Assembly (NCBI GenBank): GCA_030615145.1 | Contig: JAUWZT010000076.1 | Location: forward strand, 1 to 13,500 | Direction: 5' to 3' | Length of the DNA: 13,500 nucleotides | Source: Promethearchaeota archaeon | GTDB lineage: Archaea; Asgardarchaeota; Lokiarchaeia; Sigyniarchaeales; SOKP01 | Shown here: positions 1-7,182 of the stretch, in pieces | Position numbering within the stretch: position 1 is the first letter of the stretch | Layout of the letters: each line of letters starts with the position of its first letter | The notes under the pieces: generated by a model | Seen by the model: only the letters and a program-made list of their open reading frames with translations | Database searches by the model: none | What the model was told of the DNA's origin: nothing | Position numbers and translations under genes: made by a program

Positions 1-2081
1 ATAACACCATCTCGGGAAACACCGCAAACGACAACGGTAGGTATGGGATATGGTTAAACAATGGCTGCAACAATAACACCATCTCGGGAAACATCGCAAA
101 CGATAATTACGATTACGGGATATATTTGGATGATGGTTGCGATAATAACACCATCTCGGGAAACACCGCAAACGACAACGGTAGGTATGGGATATATTTG
201 AATGATGGCTGTAACAATAATACCATCTCGGGAAACACCGCAGGTAACAACTTAACTACAAATCAAAATTTAGGGATAAATTTAAGGTATTGCGATAATA
301 ACACCATCTCGGGAAACACCGCAAACGATAATGATATTTATGGGATATATTTATATAATAGTGATGATAACACCATCTCGGGAAACACCGCAAACGACAA
401 CATCGACGCAGGAATATCTTTACTGGTGAGCGATGACAACAATATTAAAAACAATACGATAAATAGAAATAGTTTAGGCATACTGCTGGATCAGAGTAAT
501 AATAATACGGTCTCAGAAAATACTTTAATAGATAACGAATATTGCATTTTCGAATTTGAGTGTTTAGATAATATAATAGAAAATAATAATTGTTCAACCC
601 CTACTGTGCAAGAACCAATTTTTATTGATGGGACTGCCACTGGCGTAGGCGCACACAATTGGAATTGGGCAAAAAGTCAACCATGGTGTTCTGGTTCAGG
701 AACATGGAGCGATCCATATGTCATTGAAAATCTTAAGATAAGCGGTTTTGGTTTGTTTAATGGTATTGAAATAAGAAACTCGAATGTTTCTTTCATTATA
801 CAAAATTGTATGGTCTTTAATTCTGATGATAGTGGAATCTATTTCTATAACGTAAATAATTCTCGCTTAATGGATAATAATTTTCATAATAATAGCGGAT
901 ATGGGATATATTTTGTTTATAGTAATAATAACACCATTGCCAACAATGACATAAATAATAATGGTGATATAGGGATATATTTAGAAGGAGATTGTAATTA
1001 TAACACCATTTCAGGAAATATTATAAACGATAATGGTTATTGTGGGATATATTTTTACAATTCCGATTATAACACCTTCTCGGAAAACACCGTAAACGAT
1101 CATGAATATTACGGGATATATTTAGACAGTGATAATGAGTACAATGAAATTACTGAAAATATCTTATATAATAATACTTGGGGAATAGATATTAGGGAAG
1201 GGAATAGTAACAATTCAGTCTATGAAAATTTCTTTCTGAAAAATGGAAAGCATGCTAATGATGATGGCACTGATAACAAATGGAATAGCACGACAATTGG
1301 CAATTACTGGGATAATTGGACAAGTCCAGATACTAATAATGATGGTATAGTAGATGATCCGTATACATATATAGGTGGTTCTGCTGACAGTATAGATTAT
1401 TTACCTATTGCAGAGGATGGAGCACCGAGGATAACAATTAATTCTCCCACTGAGGGGGACGCATTTAGTACTGTTGCCCCAAACTTCGACGCTACTATCA
1501 CCGAGGATTATTTGGATACCATGTGGTATACGATTGATGGAGGATTACATAATTACACGTTCACAGAAAACGGAATGATCAATCAGTCTGCGTGGGATGG
1601 CATGGATGATGGTAGTATAGCACTCACATTTTATGCGAGAGATATTCCAGGCTATATAGGGTCTGCTAGTGTTAGTATCATAAAAGATACAGTAGCACCA
1701 ATTATCATCATCACCTCACCTGCTGAAGGAGATAAGTTTGGCCGTACAGCACCCTTGTTCAACATAACTATCACAGAGAATAACTTGGAGGCAATATGGT
1801 ATTCTTTTGATGGGGGACTAACTAATTATACCATTACAAATAATGGTACTTTTAACCAAACAGCGTGGGCTGCTTTAGCTCAGGGCGAGGTTACTATAAC
1901 ATTCTATGCCCGAGATCTTGCGGGAAATGAAGCATCTGAAAGTGTGACAGTAATCAAGAGCATTCCAAGTGGATTGGACCCGGGTGTAATAATAACTATT
2001 GTTGTTGTATCTATAGTCGGCGGAGTTGCCGTGATAAGTGTAGTATATATATATATGAAAAAAAGGATGACACCAACATAA
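1..2081 (+). CDS. Cell-surface protein with NosD-type beta-helix repeats, two Ig-like domains and a C-terminal membrane anchor (5' partial)
   Basis: The reading frame (codons from base 3) is open to the left edge, so the true start lies outside; the TTG at 126 is internal. Numbering from that TTG, residues 1-165 and about 215-425 are Asn/Gly-rich rungs of about 22-24 residues (NNTISGNTANDN...YGIYL), the pattern of right-handed parallel beta-helices of the NosD/PbH1 type. They are separated by a linker with the motif PWCSGSGTWSDPYVIENL. Two related Ig-like domains of about 90 residues follow (about 433-520 and 521-612; both carry DGG, NYT and FYARD). Residues 621-643 form one transmembrane helix, followed by a basic tail (MKKRM). 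The chain should be exported, anchored at its C-terminus and exposed outside. Many N-x-S/T sites suggest glycosylation. A role in adhesion or glycan binding is inference; no catalytic residues are recognised. An upstream signal peptide is expected but not visible. Confidence 0.9.
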   Translation, partial: NTISGNTANDNGRYGIWLNNGCNNNTISGNIANDNYDYGIYLDDGCDNNTISGNTANDNGRYGIYLNDGCNNNTISGNTAGNNLTTNQNLGINLRYCDNNTISGNTANDNDIYGIYLYNSDDNTISGNTANDNIDAGISLLVSDDNNIKNNTINRNSLGILLDQSNNNTVSENTLIDNEYCIFEFECLDNIIENNNCSTPTVQEPIFIDGTATGVGAHNWNWAKSQPWCSGSGTWSDPYVIENLKISGFGLFNGIEIRNSNVSFIIQNCMVFNSDDSGIYFYNVNNSRLMDNNFHNNSGYGIYFVYSNNNTIANNDINNNGDIGIYLEGDCNYNTISGNIINDNGYCGIYFYNSDYNTFSENTVNDHEYYGIYLDSDNEYNEITENILYNNTWGIDIREGNSNNSVYENFFLKNGKHANDDGTDNKWNSTTIGNYWDNWTSPDTNNDGIVDDPYTYIGGSADSIDYLPIAEDGAPRITINSPTEGDAFSTVAPNFDATITEDYLDTMWYTIDGGLHNYTFTENGMINQSAWDGMDDGSIALTFYARDIPGYIGSASVSIIKDTVAPIIIITSPAEGDKFGRTAPLFNITITENNLEAIWYSFDGGLTNYTITNNGTFNQTAWAALAQGEVTITFYARDLAGNEASESVTVIKSIPSGLDPGVIITIVVVSIVGGVAVISVVYIYMKKRMTPT
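3..401 (+). repeat. Tandem coding repeats, six near-identical copies
   Basis: A unit whose core reads caccatctcgggaaacaccg and continues to about 30 bases starts at 3, 75, 147, 219, 300 and 369. The periods are 72, 72, 72, 81 and 69 bases, all multiples of three. The cores are almost identical in DNA, including synonymous positions. Copies further on (about 927, 1008 and 1068) encode the same rung but have diverged. The array extends past the left edge. Confidence 0.92.
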
Positions 2082-2098
2082 GTCATAATTCCATAAAA

Positions 2099-2109
2099 TT
2101 TTTTTTTTT
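2099..2109 (+). terminator. T-run terminator after the surface protein gene
   Basis: Eleven consecutive T begin 18 bases after the stop codon, followed by C and four more T. A U-rich tract without a strong hairpin is the usual archaeal terminator. The rest of 2110-2206 is AT-rich with no recognisable gene. Confidence 0.6.
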
Positions 2110-2206
2110 CTTTTCTATCATTTTATAATTTTTGACGAAAATGTTAGATACTAAAATTTTTTAATATTCTATTTTTATCCTGTTAGGTGTAATTTTTTCT
2201 GATTTT

Positions 2207-2244
2207 GGGTGGATACAAAATTCAGTGATTGAAAAAAAAAAAAG
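2207..2244 (+). repeat. Inverted repeat, left arm
   Basis: The perfect 23-base arm (2207-2229) is followed by TG, twelve A and G. It lies just past the stop codon of the enclosed minus-strand gene. Read on the minus strand, the A-run is a T-run suited to terminate that gene. Confidence 0.9.
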
Positions 2245-2273
2245 ATTTTTTTATAAAATTCAAATTAAACAAA

Positions 2274-2852
2274 TTAATATTCTCCACTATATTCTATGGT
2301 AAGTTGATTTCTGACTTGCGAGCTACTGATTAGAAAATTGTCATACAAGCAATAACAATTAAAGTCATAATAGTCATTACCGTCGCTAGAAATATAAAAT
2401 TGTATGTTAACTTGAAGATAAGTACCTATAGGAACTGGATATCCCGGAGTCATGAACAAAGTATCATTTTTCCATACCCACAAACCATAATAATACGAAC
2501 TATCCATATTCTCCCACCTCATAAGAATATTAACCCGATACCACCCACTTTTTATTAAGTGAAAACGAGTATTACTGTGTTGAGCGGTTTGATCTAAGTT
2601 AATATAGTTACTATTGTATATTTCACTGTCACCAACTTCAATAAGCCAATCTCTTTCCGTATTAAAATCGGGATTATCCATATCTCGATATAAACTTTCC
2701 CACAGTCCTACAATAATACTTATAGAGCTATCAGGCCTTGTTACTCCTGTTTGGATTTGCATAATAGAATAGACTCCAAGTCCCAGTCCCGCTAAGCCTA
2801 TAATTAAAGCAAGTACCGCTAAACCTTTTCCTGACGAAGATCTTGAACCCAT
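2274..2852 (-). CDS. Membrane-anchored extracellular protein with a C1q/TNF-like jelly-roll candidate domain
   Basis: The predicted product is 192 aa. A Ser/Gly-rich N-terminus with one Lys (MGSRSSSGKG) leads into a single hydrophobic helix (GLAVLALIIGLAGLGLGVYS, about residues 9-28), which should serve as an uncleaved signal anchor. The rest is polar, Tyr/Asn-rich and strand-forming, with segments such as TRFHLIKSGWYRVNI, YGLWVWKND and a final NQLTIEYSG. This resembles the beta-sandwich proteins (C1q/TNF-like) that Asgard archaea carry in many copies on the same GKGL...GLGxY anchor. The fold is inferred from pattern only. An ATG two codons upstream (2858) is possible, but the Shine-Dalgarno spacing favours 2852. 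The gene is the sole cargo of the inverted-repeat segment. Its ligand and role are unknown. Confidence 0.8.
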   Translation of the reverse strand: MGSRSSSGKGLAVLALIIGLAGLGLGVYSIMQIQTGVTRPDSSISIIVGLWESLYRDMDNPDFNTERDWLIEVGDSEIYNSNYINLDQTAQHSNTRFHLIKSGWYRVNILMRWENMDSSYYYGLWVWKNDTLFMTPGYPVPIGTYLQVNIQFYISSDGNDYYDFNCYCLYDNFLISSSQVRNQLTIEYSGEY

Positions 2853-2858
2853 GGTCAT

Positions 2859-2865
2859 ACCTCAC
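2859..2865 (-). promoter_or_regulatory. Shine-Dalgarno site that decides the start of the jelly-roll-like gene
   Basis: GTGAGGT on the minus strand abuts the ATG at 2858 with no spacing but lies six bases from the ATG at 2852. The second ATG is therefore the likely start. Confidence 0.65.
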
Positions 2866-2905
2866 ATAAATCTTGTTTTTATTGAACTTTCTTTTAGATT
2901 TTAAG

Positions 2906-2919
2906 AAATTTTTATAGCC
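2906..2919 (-). promoter_or_regulatory. Possible TATA box for the jelly-roll-like gene
   Basis: The minus strand reads GGCTATAAAAATTT, a good archaeal TATA-like element about 55-70 bases before the start codon, leaving room for a short leader with the Shine-Dalgarno site. A second AT-rich candidate lies just upstream, so the exact box is uncertain. Confidence 0.4.
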
Positions 2920-2950
2920 AATATAAATTTAAGTACAAAAATTATTAATA

Positions 2951-2984
2951 CTTTTTTTTCCATCACTGAATTTTGTATCCACCC
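2951..2984 (-). repeat. Inverted repeat, right arm
   Basis: The exact inverted copy of the left arm lies at 2962-2984. Read from outside inward on the minus strand it continues with GG, eight A and G. It sits directly upstream of the T-rich TATA region of the next + strand gene, with ten T immediately outside it. Confidence 0.9.
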
Positions 2985-2993
2985 TTTTTTTTT

Positions 2994-3002
2994 TATTTAA
3001 AT
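2994..3002 (+). promoter_or_regulatory. TATA-like box for the zinc-repeat protein
   Basis: ATTTAAATA lies 23-31 bases before the ATG at 3025, and no Shine-Dalgarno site is visible. This is the arrangement of a leaderless archaeal transcript. The right inverted-repeat arm ends only nine bases upstream, so it could overlap the factor-B or a regulator site. Confidence 0.5.
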
Positions 3003-3024
3003 ACAATCGTATGGAATAATATGT

Positions 3025-5220
3025 ATGGTTGAAAATGGACCCAGATCGCATCGATGTCGATTTTGCAAATCGTCATTCTCAGTCAAAATTCTCAAAAAGA
3101 TCGAAGATGATGGAGACGATGTCTACTGCGAAAATTGTGGAGATTTAATAAAAAGAGTTCAAAACAAATATAATTTTAATCCTACCGAAATTATTGAAAA
3201 AACCGCTAATACCAATACCAAAGATACACCTACTAAACCTCAAAATGATTTAAAAAGCAACCCGAACGCTTTACATTACCCAATTGGCCGCATTTTTTAC
3301 GACAAGGAATTTCCACTAATCTTTAAAAGCAATTTCATAATTGTATTTTCTCGCCTTACTTATTTTCATGCACTGCATTTAGAGAGCGAAGGGCAAATCG
3401 AACTTGGGGGTTTGGAAGTACCTGAGAATGCCATTAACGACCTCTATATGTCTATAAGGCATATTCAGAATATGCGAATTAAGTCTGAATTCCTAAATAA
3501 CCTCCACGAAATTTCTAAGGAGGAATTTGAACGCAACCTAAAACAATTACAGACTAAGATTCAATCCAACCGCCAGTATCGGGAAGACTTTATCGTTTAC
3601 TCGCGCTGGTTAATAAATAGGGTGCTTACGATTGTCTCAGAAAAGAAACCTAACGATCGGCTTACCAAATTTGAGCGAACAATTCTTACCGATATAAAAA
3701 ATCTTAACCTTGATAGCTTCAAAACAACTTCGAAATATGTTAAGACTTCTTATGAGAAATATGTTGAACTTGGCAAAACTCGAGAAGATTTAGAATTTGA
3801 TATGACTCGAAAAGAATTTAACAATGCATTACAAAATAGAGGTTCTGTAAGACCTAGTCACTTAAAATATAGGTGGAGGTGTACTCAATTTGGTCATACT
3901 TGGGGTTCTAGATATCAAGATATTAAGTCAGGATCAAGATGTCCTCAGTGTCCCTATAAAAACTCAATCACATATGATGATTATTTGACTCTAACTGAAA
4001 TGAGAGAAGATTTATATGTTGGTATGACTCGCGTAGAATTTTATAATGCATTGGTTAATCGTGGAGATAACACTCCAAGTGAAATAAAACTAAAATGGAA
4101 ATGCACTAAAAAAAAACATACATGGCAAGCTAGCTACCACAGTATTCGAAGTGGTAATGGATGTTCTCGTTGTCCTAAAGGATCTAAAGTAATTACTTAT
4201 CAGAAATGTATCGAACTCGGTAATACCCGAGAGGATTTAGACTTTGATCTGTCTAAGGAAGAATTTGATAACGCCATCGAGGAAAGGGGCTCAAAAAGAC
4301 CAAGTTCAGTCAAATTAAGATGGAAATGTGTTAAATTTGGCCATACTTGGAATACAAGTTACCAACACATATATATAGGTAAAGGATGTGCAAAATGTTT
4401 TTCTACATCGTATGAAAAATGTATTGAATTAAGCGAATCAAGAGAGGATCTGATCTTTGATATGACAAGGGAGGAATTTACGAATGCTATAACTGATCGA
4501 GGATCAAAAACTCCAAATGCTGTTCAATTAAGATGGCGTTGTTTGATTAATTCTTCTCATACTTGGCCTGCAAGCTATAATCTCATAAGTGTGGGAAGAG
4601 GGTGTCCATACTGCGGGGAACGGGTTAAAATTATAGGTGAACAAATTCATCATGTCATCGAATATTTAAGTCTTAGATATTTAAAATTAAAAGATTGCCA
4701 AGCTGAACGGGAAGTAGAAGTTTCTCCTAATCGAAAATATAGAATTGATCTTTTAATTGAAAGAAATAAAAATTTTATTGAAAACATAGAAAAAAAGCAA
4801 CAAGTTGTTAACTTTCAAGAAAGGATAAAGAAAATTTCAATTGATTTTACATTTTCTTTAGATTCTCAAAAAATTCTAAAAAAGTGTTTCAAAAAATATC
4901 AAAATAAGGAGAGAGTTTTAGTGATTGTCCTAATTCGGGAACAAAAAAATAATAATGCGAGGGAATTCCAACAACATATAATTAATACCAAGAATATTCA
5001 AGAAAAAGAAAATATCACTGTTATAAATTATTATGAATTCTTGAGATTACTAGACTTAACTCCTGGAATGGATAATTGGAGAACTTTAACGAAAATAGAA
5101 AAGAATATACTCTCAAAACTTATCTGGGTTAGAGATCTTGCAATGAATTCAATTGAATTTGATTCTATCTTTGATGAATTAATGAAGGCTGGCAAAAAAT
5201 ACAGAAATTTATTAAAATAA
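3025..5220 (+). CDS. Zinc-ribbon protein with four tandem CHCC zinc-finger units and a possible PD-(D/E)XK-like C-terminal domain
   Basis: The predicted product is 731 aa. An N-terminal zinc ribbon has C11, C14, C35 and C38. Residues about 80-240 are an unassigned, largely helical region. Four repeats of 71-75 residues follow, beginning at Y243, Y317, Y392 and Y463. Each has a TREDL-type helix (MREDL or SREDL in some units), an EF.NA helix, then WRC/WKC, HTW, SY..I and G.(G)C..C. Putative ligands are C286/H291/C306/C309, C360/H365/C380/C383, C435/H440/C455/C458 and C506/H512/C527/C530. This matches the style of the DUF4379 'probable zinc-ribbon' family. From about 538 the tail has GEQIHHVIEYL, YRID (D575) and IEKKQ (E589, K591), then a strand IDFTFSL and VLVIVLIREQ. 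That order suggests a restriction-endonuclease fold. Nucleic-acid binding is a reasonable inference; cleavage is speculative. There is no membrane segment. An in-frame stop at 2998 rules out an earlier start. Confidence 0.85.
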   Translation: MVENGPRSHRCRFCKSSFSVKILKKIEDDGDDVYCENCGDLIKRVQNKYNFNPTEIIEKTANTNTKDTPTKPQNDLKSNPNALHYPIGRIFYDKEFPLIFKSNFIIVFSRLTYFHALHLESEGQIELGGLEVPENAINDLYMSIRHIQNMRIKSEFLNNLHEISKEEFERNLKQLQTKIQSNRQYREDFIVYSRWLINRVLTIVSEKKPNDRLTKFERTILTDIKNLNLDSFKTTSKYVKTSYEKYVELGKTREDLEFDMTRKEFNNALQNRGSVRPSHLKYRWRCTQFGHTWGSRYQDIKSGSRCPQCPYKNSITYDDYLTLTEMREDLYVGMTRVEFYNALVNRGDNTPSEIKLKWKCTKKKHTWQASYHSIRSGNGCSRCPKGSKVITYQKCIELGNTREDLDFDLSKEEFDNAIEERGSKRPSSVKLRWKCVKFGHTWNTSYQHIYIGKGCAKCFSTSYEKCIELSESREDLIFDMTREEFTNAITDRGSKTPNAVQLRWRCLINSSHTWPASYNLISVGRGCPYCGERVKIIGEQIHHVIEYLSLRYLKLKDCQAEREVEVSPNRKYRIDLLIERNKNFIENIEKKQQVVNFQERIKKISIDFTFSLDSQKILKKCFKKYQNKERVLVIVLIREQKNNNAREFQQHIINTKNIQEKENITVINYYEFLRLLDLTPGMDNWRTLTKIEKNILSKLIWVRDLAMNSIEFDSIFDELMKAGKKYRNLLK

Positions 5221-5332
5221 AGCTTTAACATTCTTATTTTAAAAATTATTAAATATTTTTACTTAATTAATAGCAATTATTAATAGCAAATTGTGAAAAA
5301 TAATAAATATTGAAAATTTTTGGTGAAAAAAA
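5221..5332 (+). promoter_or_regulatory. Leader region of the thiolase-like operon with a short direct repeat
   Basis: This AT-rich stretch holds a possible TATA region (AAAATTATTAAATATTTTT, about 5241-5260). The 11-mer ATTAATAGCAA occurs twice, at 5266-5276 and 5279-5289, 13 bases apart. GGTGA at 5322-5326 is a Shine-Dalgarno site six bases before codon ATT at 5333. The repeat could be an operator; no regulator is identified. Confidence 0.4.
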
Positions 5333-6683
5333 ATTAAGAAAAAAGTAGCAATAATAGGTGTTGGTATAACTCCTTTTCGAGCTCGTTATTTAGATAAGAC
5401 ATATTTTGAGCTTGCATATGATGCAACAAAACTAGCTCTCGAAGATGCTGATAAAAATGGGGCAGAAATTACGCATAAAAATTTAGAATCTACGGTATAT
5501 GGTATATACAACGAGTTATTTGAACGACAATTCATGCCGGACATTTTTATAAACTCGTATATAGGGATGAACGACAAACCAGGAACTCGAATCGCTTCGG
5601 GGGGCGCTACGGGAGGATATACCGTGAGAATGGCCTACGCGGAAGTTGCTTCAGGGCTTTCGGATCTATGCCTTTGTCTTGGTGTAGAGAAGTGTAATGA
5701 CTGTTATGATGAAAATTTAAGGTAATTCACCAATTATCATTACAAAACAGGCACTACAACGCCCGAAGTTCTAAACGCTATAGCCTATTCTGCTGATATG
5801 ACTTACGAAAAAATGTTGTAATATTCTACACATTTCGTAACTATCCTATGGGCATGATGGCGGCCAGTTCTTATGTTTCAATGGTTAATGCTCATTATGA
5901 AGAATTTGGAAATCCCACCGAGAATCAAATGGCTTAACACCAAAACTTTTAGTTAAGTGGGCTAATGTCTCGGTTAAGAATCATGGAAATGCGATGTTAA
6001 ATCCTAAAGCACAATCTCCTATGCTGGTGAGCGTTGAGGAGGTCTTAAATTCCCGAATAATATGTTTCCCTTTCAAGCTGTTAGATTGTTGCTTGTACTC
6101 TGAAGCCTCCGCTGCACTTATTTTAGCATCAGAGGATAAAGTGAAGAAGTTAGGGGTTGAAAAGCCTATTTGGATTACAGGGGTTGGTGCGGCTAATACC
6201 GATTGTTTTATTGGGAATCGTGAAGATATGGGGCGGTTATATTCGAATATCTATGCGGCGAAAGCAGCATACAAAATGGCTGGTTTGGATTATAACAACA
6301 TCAAGAGCCAAATTGACTTAGCAGAACTACACGATGCATTTTCTGGTCAAGAAGTAATTTCGTACGAGGAACTCGGATTTGTATCTTTTGGAGAAGGAGG
6401 TCCGTGGATAAAGAAAACGTTTGAAAAATCTGGAGAAGGGCCTTGGTTAGAGGGAGAACTCCCGTGTTGTCCATCAGGTGGATTGATAGGTTGTGGACAC
6501 GCTGTTGGTGCCACGGGAATTATGAGTACTGGAGAGGCTGCTCTTCAATTAAGAGAAGATGCGGGTAAACATCAAGTACCAATTACTAAAAAGAGAGCTA
6601 TATCTCATTCTATTGGAGGACCTGGTGCCGCCTATGCTGCGGTAATCGTAATGGCAAACGAGGAGGGGTTGAAAAAACCATGA
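5333..6683 (+). pseudogene. Thiolase-like (SCP2-type) acyl-CoA enzyme, broken by stops and frame changes
   Basis: Joined across frames, this reads as one thiolase-superfamily protein of about 445 residues. The first part (KKKVAIIGVGITPF... to CNDCYDENLR) starts at ATT where ATG is expected, six bases after GGTGA. In-frame TAA codons lie at 5723 and 5819. The frame then shifts at about 5820 (FRNYPMGMMAASSY...NQMA) and again at about 5935 (TPKLLVKW...VSVKNHGNAM), after which it is intact to 6683. Motifs include RIASGGATGG, LGVEK, AELHDAF and GCGHAVGATG with its His. The nucleophilic Cys of true thiolases is a Gly here, and the C-terminal CxG is SIGGPG. A Claisen-type thiolase reaction is therefore doubtful; Cys-less relatives such as Ltp2 act as retro-aldolases with a DUF35 partner. 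The stop overlaps the next start (ATGA). Decay or a local assembly fault are both possible; other long genes here are intact. Confidence 0.85.
6660..6668 (+). promoter_or_regulatory. Shine-Dalgarno site for the DUF35 gene
   Basis: GAGGAGGGG, the strongest such match in the window, sits inside the 3' end of the thiolase-like frame, 11 bases before the ATG at 6680. It would let the DUF35 gene be translated even if the upstream frame is broken. Confidence 0.55.
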
Positions 6684-7180
6684 GCGAAGAATTTCAATCA
6701 CATGAAATTAGGGATAAAATTCTAATAGAATATAAGTATACTATGGGAGGGCAATCAAAATTCTTCATAGAATTAATGAATAATAAGAAAATATTAGGAA
6801 CAAAATGCAAGAAGTGTGGTAAAGTATGGATGCCTCCAAGAATTAACTGCTCAGAATGCTACGAAGATACCGATTGGATTGAGCTCCCACATGCTGGTAC
6901 GATTCAAATTAGTACGATAGTGTGGTATGGGGCCGCTGAGTTTATTCAAAATGTCCCCTACGGTTGTGCTTTTATTAAATTAGATGAAGCAGATACAGCA
7001 TTGTTTCAAGGTGTATTTTCAGAAAATTTAGTCCCTTCAAAAATTAAGAAAGGACAACGAGTTAAAGCAGTGTTTAAAAAGAGGGAGGCCCGAGAAGGAA
7101 GAATGACAGACTTTTTCTTTGTTCCCGAAGATGAGTGGGAAAGATGGATTAAGAAACCAGAATTTGAAGGTGGTGAGTAA
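6680..7180 (+). CDS. DUF35 zinc-ribbon/OB-fold acyl-CoA-binding protein, partner of the thiolase-like enzyme
   Basis: The predicted product is 166 aa, usual for the family. A helical N-terminus (about 1-40) precedes a rubredoxin-like zinc ribbon with C43, C46, C57 and C60 (TKCKKCGKVWMPPRINCSEC). An OB-fold follows (about 70-150: AGTIQISTIV, PYGCAFIKLD, KKGQRVKAVF). DUF35 proteins are known to bind acyl-CoA and to bridge thiolases to other enzymes: in archaea the thiolase/HMG-CoA synthase complex, in actinobacteria the Ltp2/ChsH2 aldolase. The ATGA overlap with the thiolase-like gene supports a complex with that product. It is intact although its partner gene is not. The protein should be cytosolic. 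The zinc site probably has a structural role. Confidence 0.93.
   Translation: MSEEFQSHEIRDKILIEYKYTMGGQSKFFIELMNNKKILGTKCKKCGKVWMPPRINCSECYEDTDWIELPHAGTIQISTIVWYGAAEFIQNVPYGCAFIKLDEADTALFQGVFSENLVPSKIKKGQRVKAVFKKREAREGRMTDFFFVPEDEWERWIKKPEFEGGE
7169..7176 (+). promoter_or_regulatory. Shine-Dalgarno site that decides the TTG start of the SCP2-like gene
   Basis: GGTGGTGA, overlapping the end of the DUF35 gene, lies six bases before TTG at 7183. No ATG in the same frame gives a full SCP2 domain, so TTG is the start. Confidence 0.7.
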
Positions 7181-7182
7181 AA

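Larger units (their letters stand above)
2207..2984. mobile_element. Candidate cassette bounded by terminal inverted repeats, no transposase
   Basis: The 23 bases at 2207-2229 (starting GGGTGGATAC) are found exactly, inverted, at 2962-2984. The similarity continues inward through a two-base spacer with one mismatch, an A-run and a closing G on each side. The only gene inside is the minus-strand jelly-roll-like protein. TTTT borders both outer ends and could be a target duplication, but the flanks are T-rich, so this is weak. It may be a non-autonomous transposon carrying a cargo gene, an invertible segment, or two copies of a dispersed palindromic site. Nothing in the window would mobilise it for certain. 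Confidence 0.4.

Noticed and set aside
3..401. CRISPR-like array
   Set aside because: The repeats are multiples of three, in frame, with spacers that encode the same beta-helix rung and are not unique.
5534..5725. Separate small gene of 63 codons
   Set aside because: It is an internal piece of the broken thiolase-like gene; the same frame continues upstream to 5333 with clear thiolase N-terminal sequence.
5994..6683. Independent 229-aa gene
   Set aside because: Its sequence is the C-terminal half of the thiolase-like protein, and the matching part continues upstream of its first Met in the same frame to about 5937.
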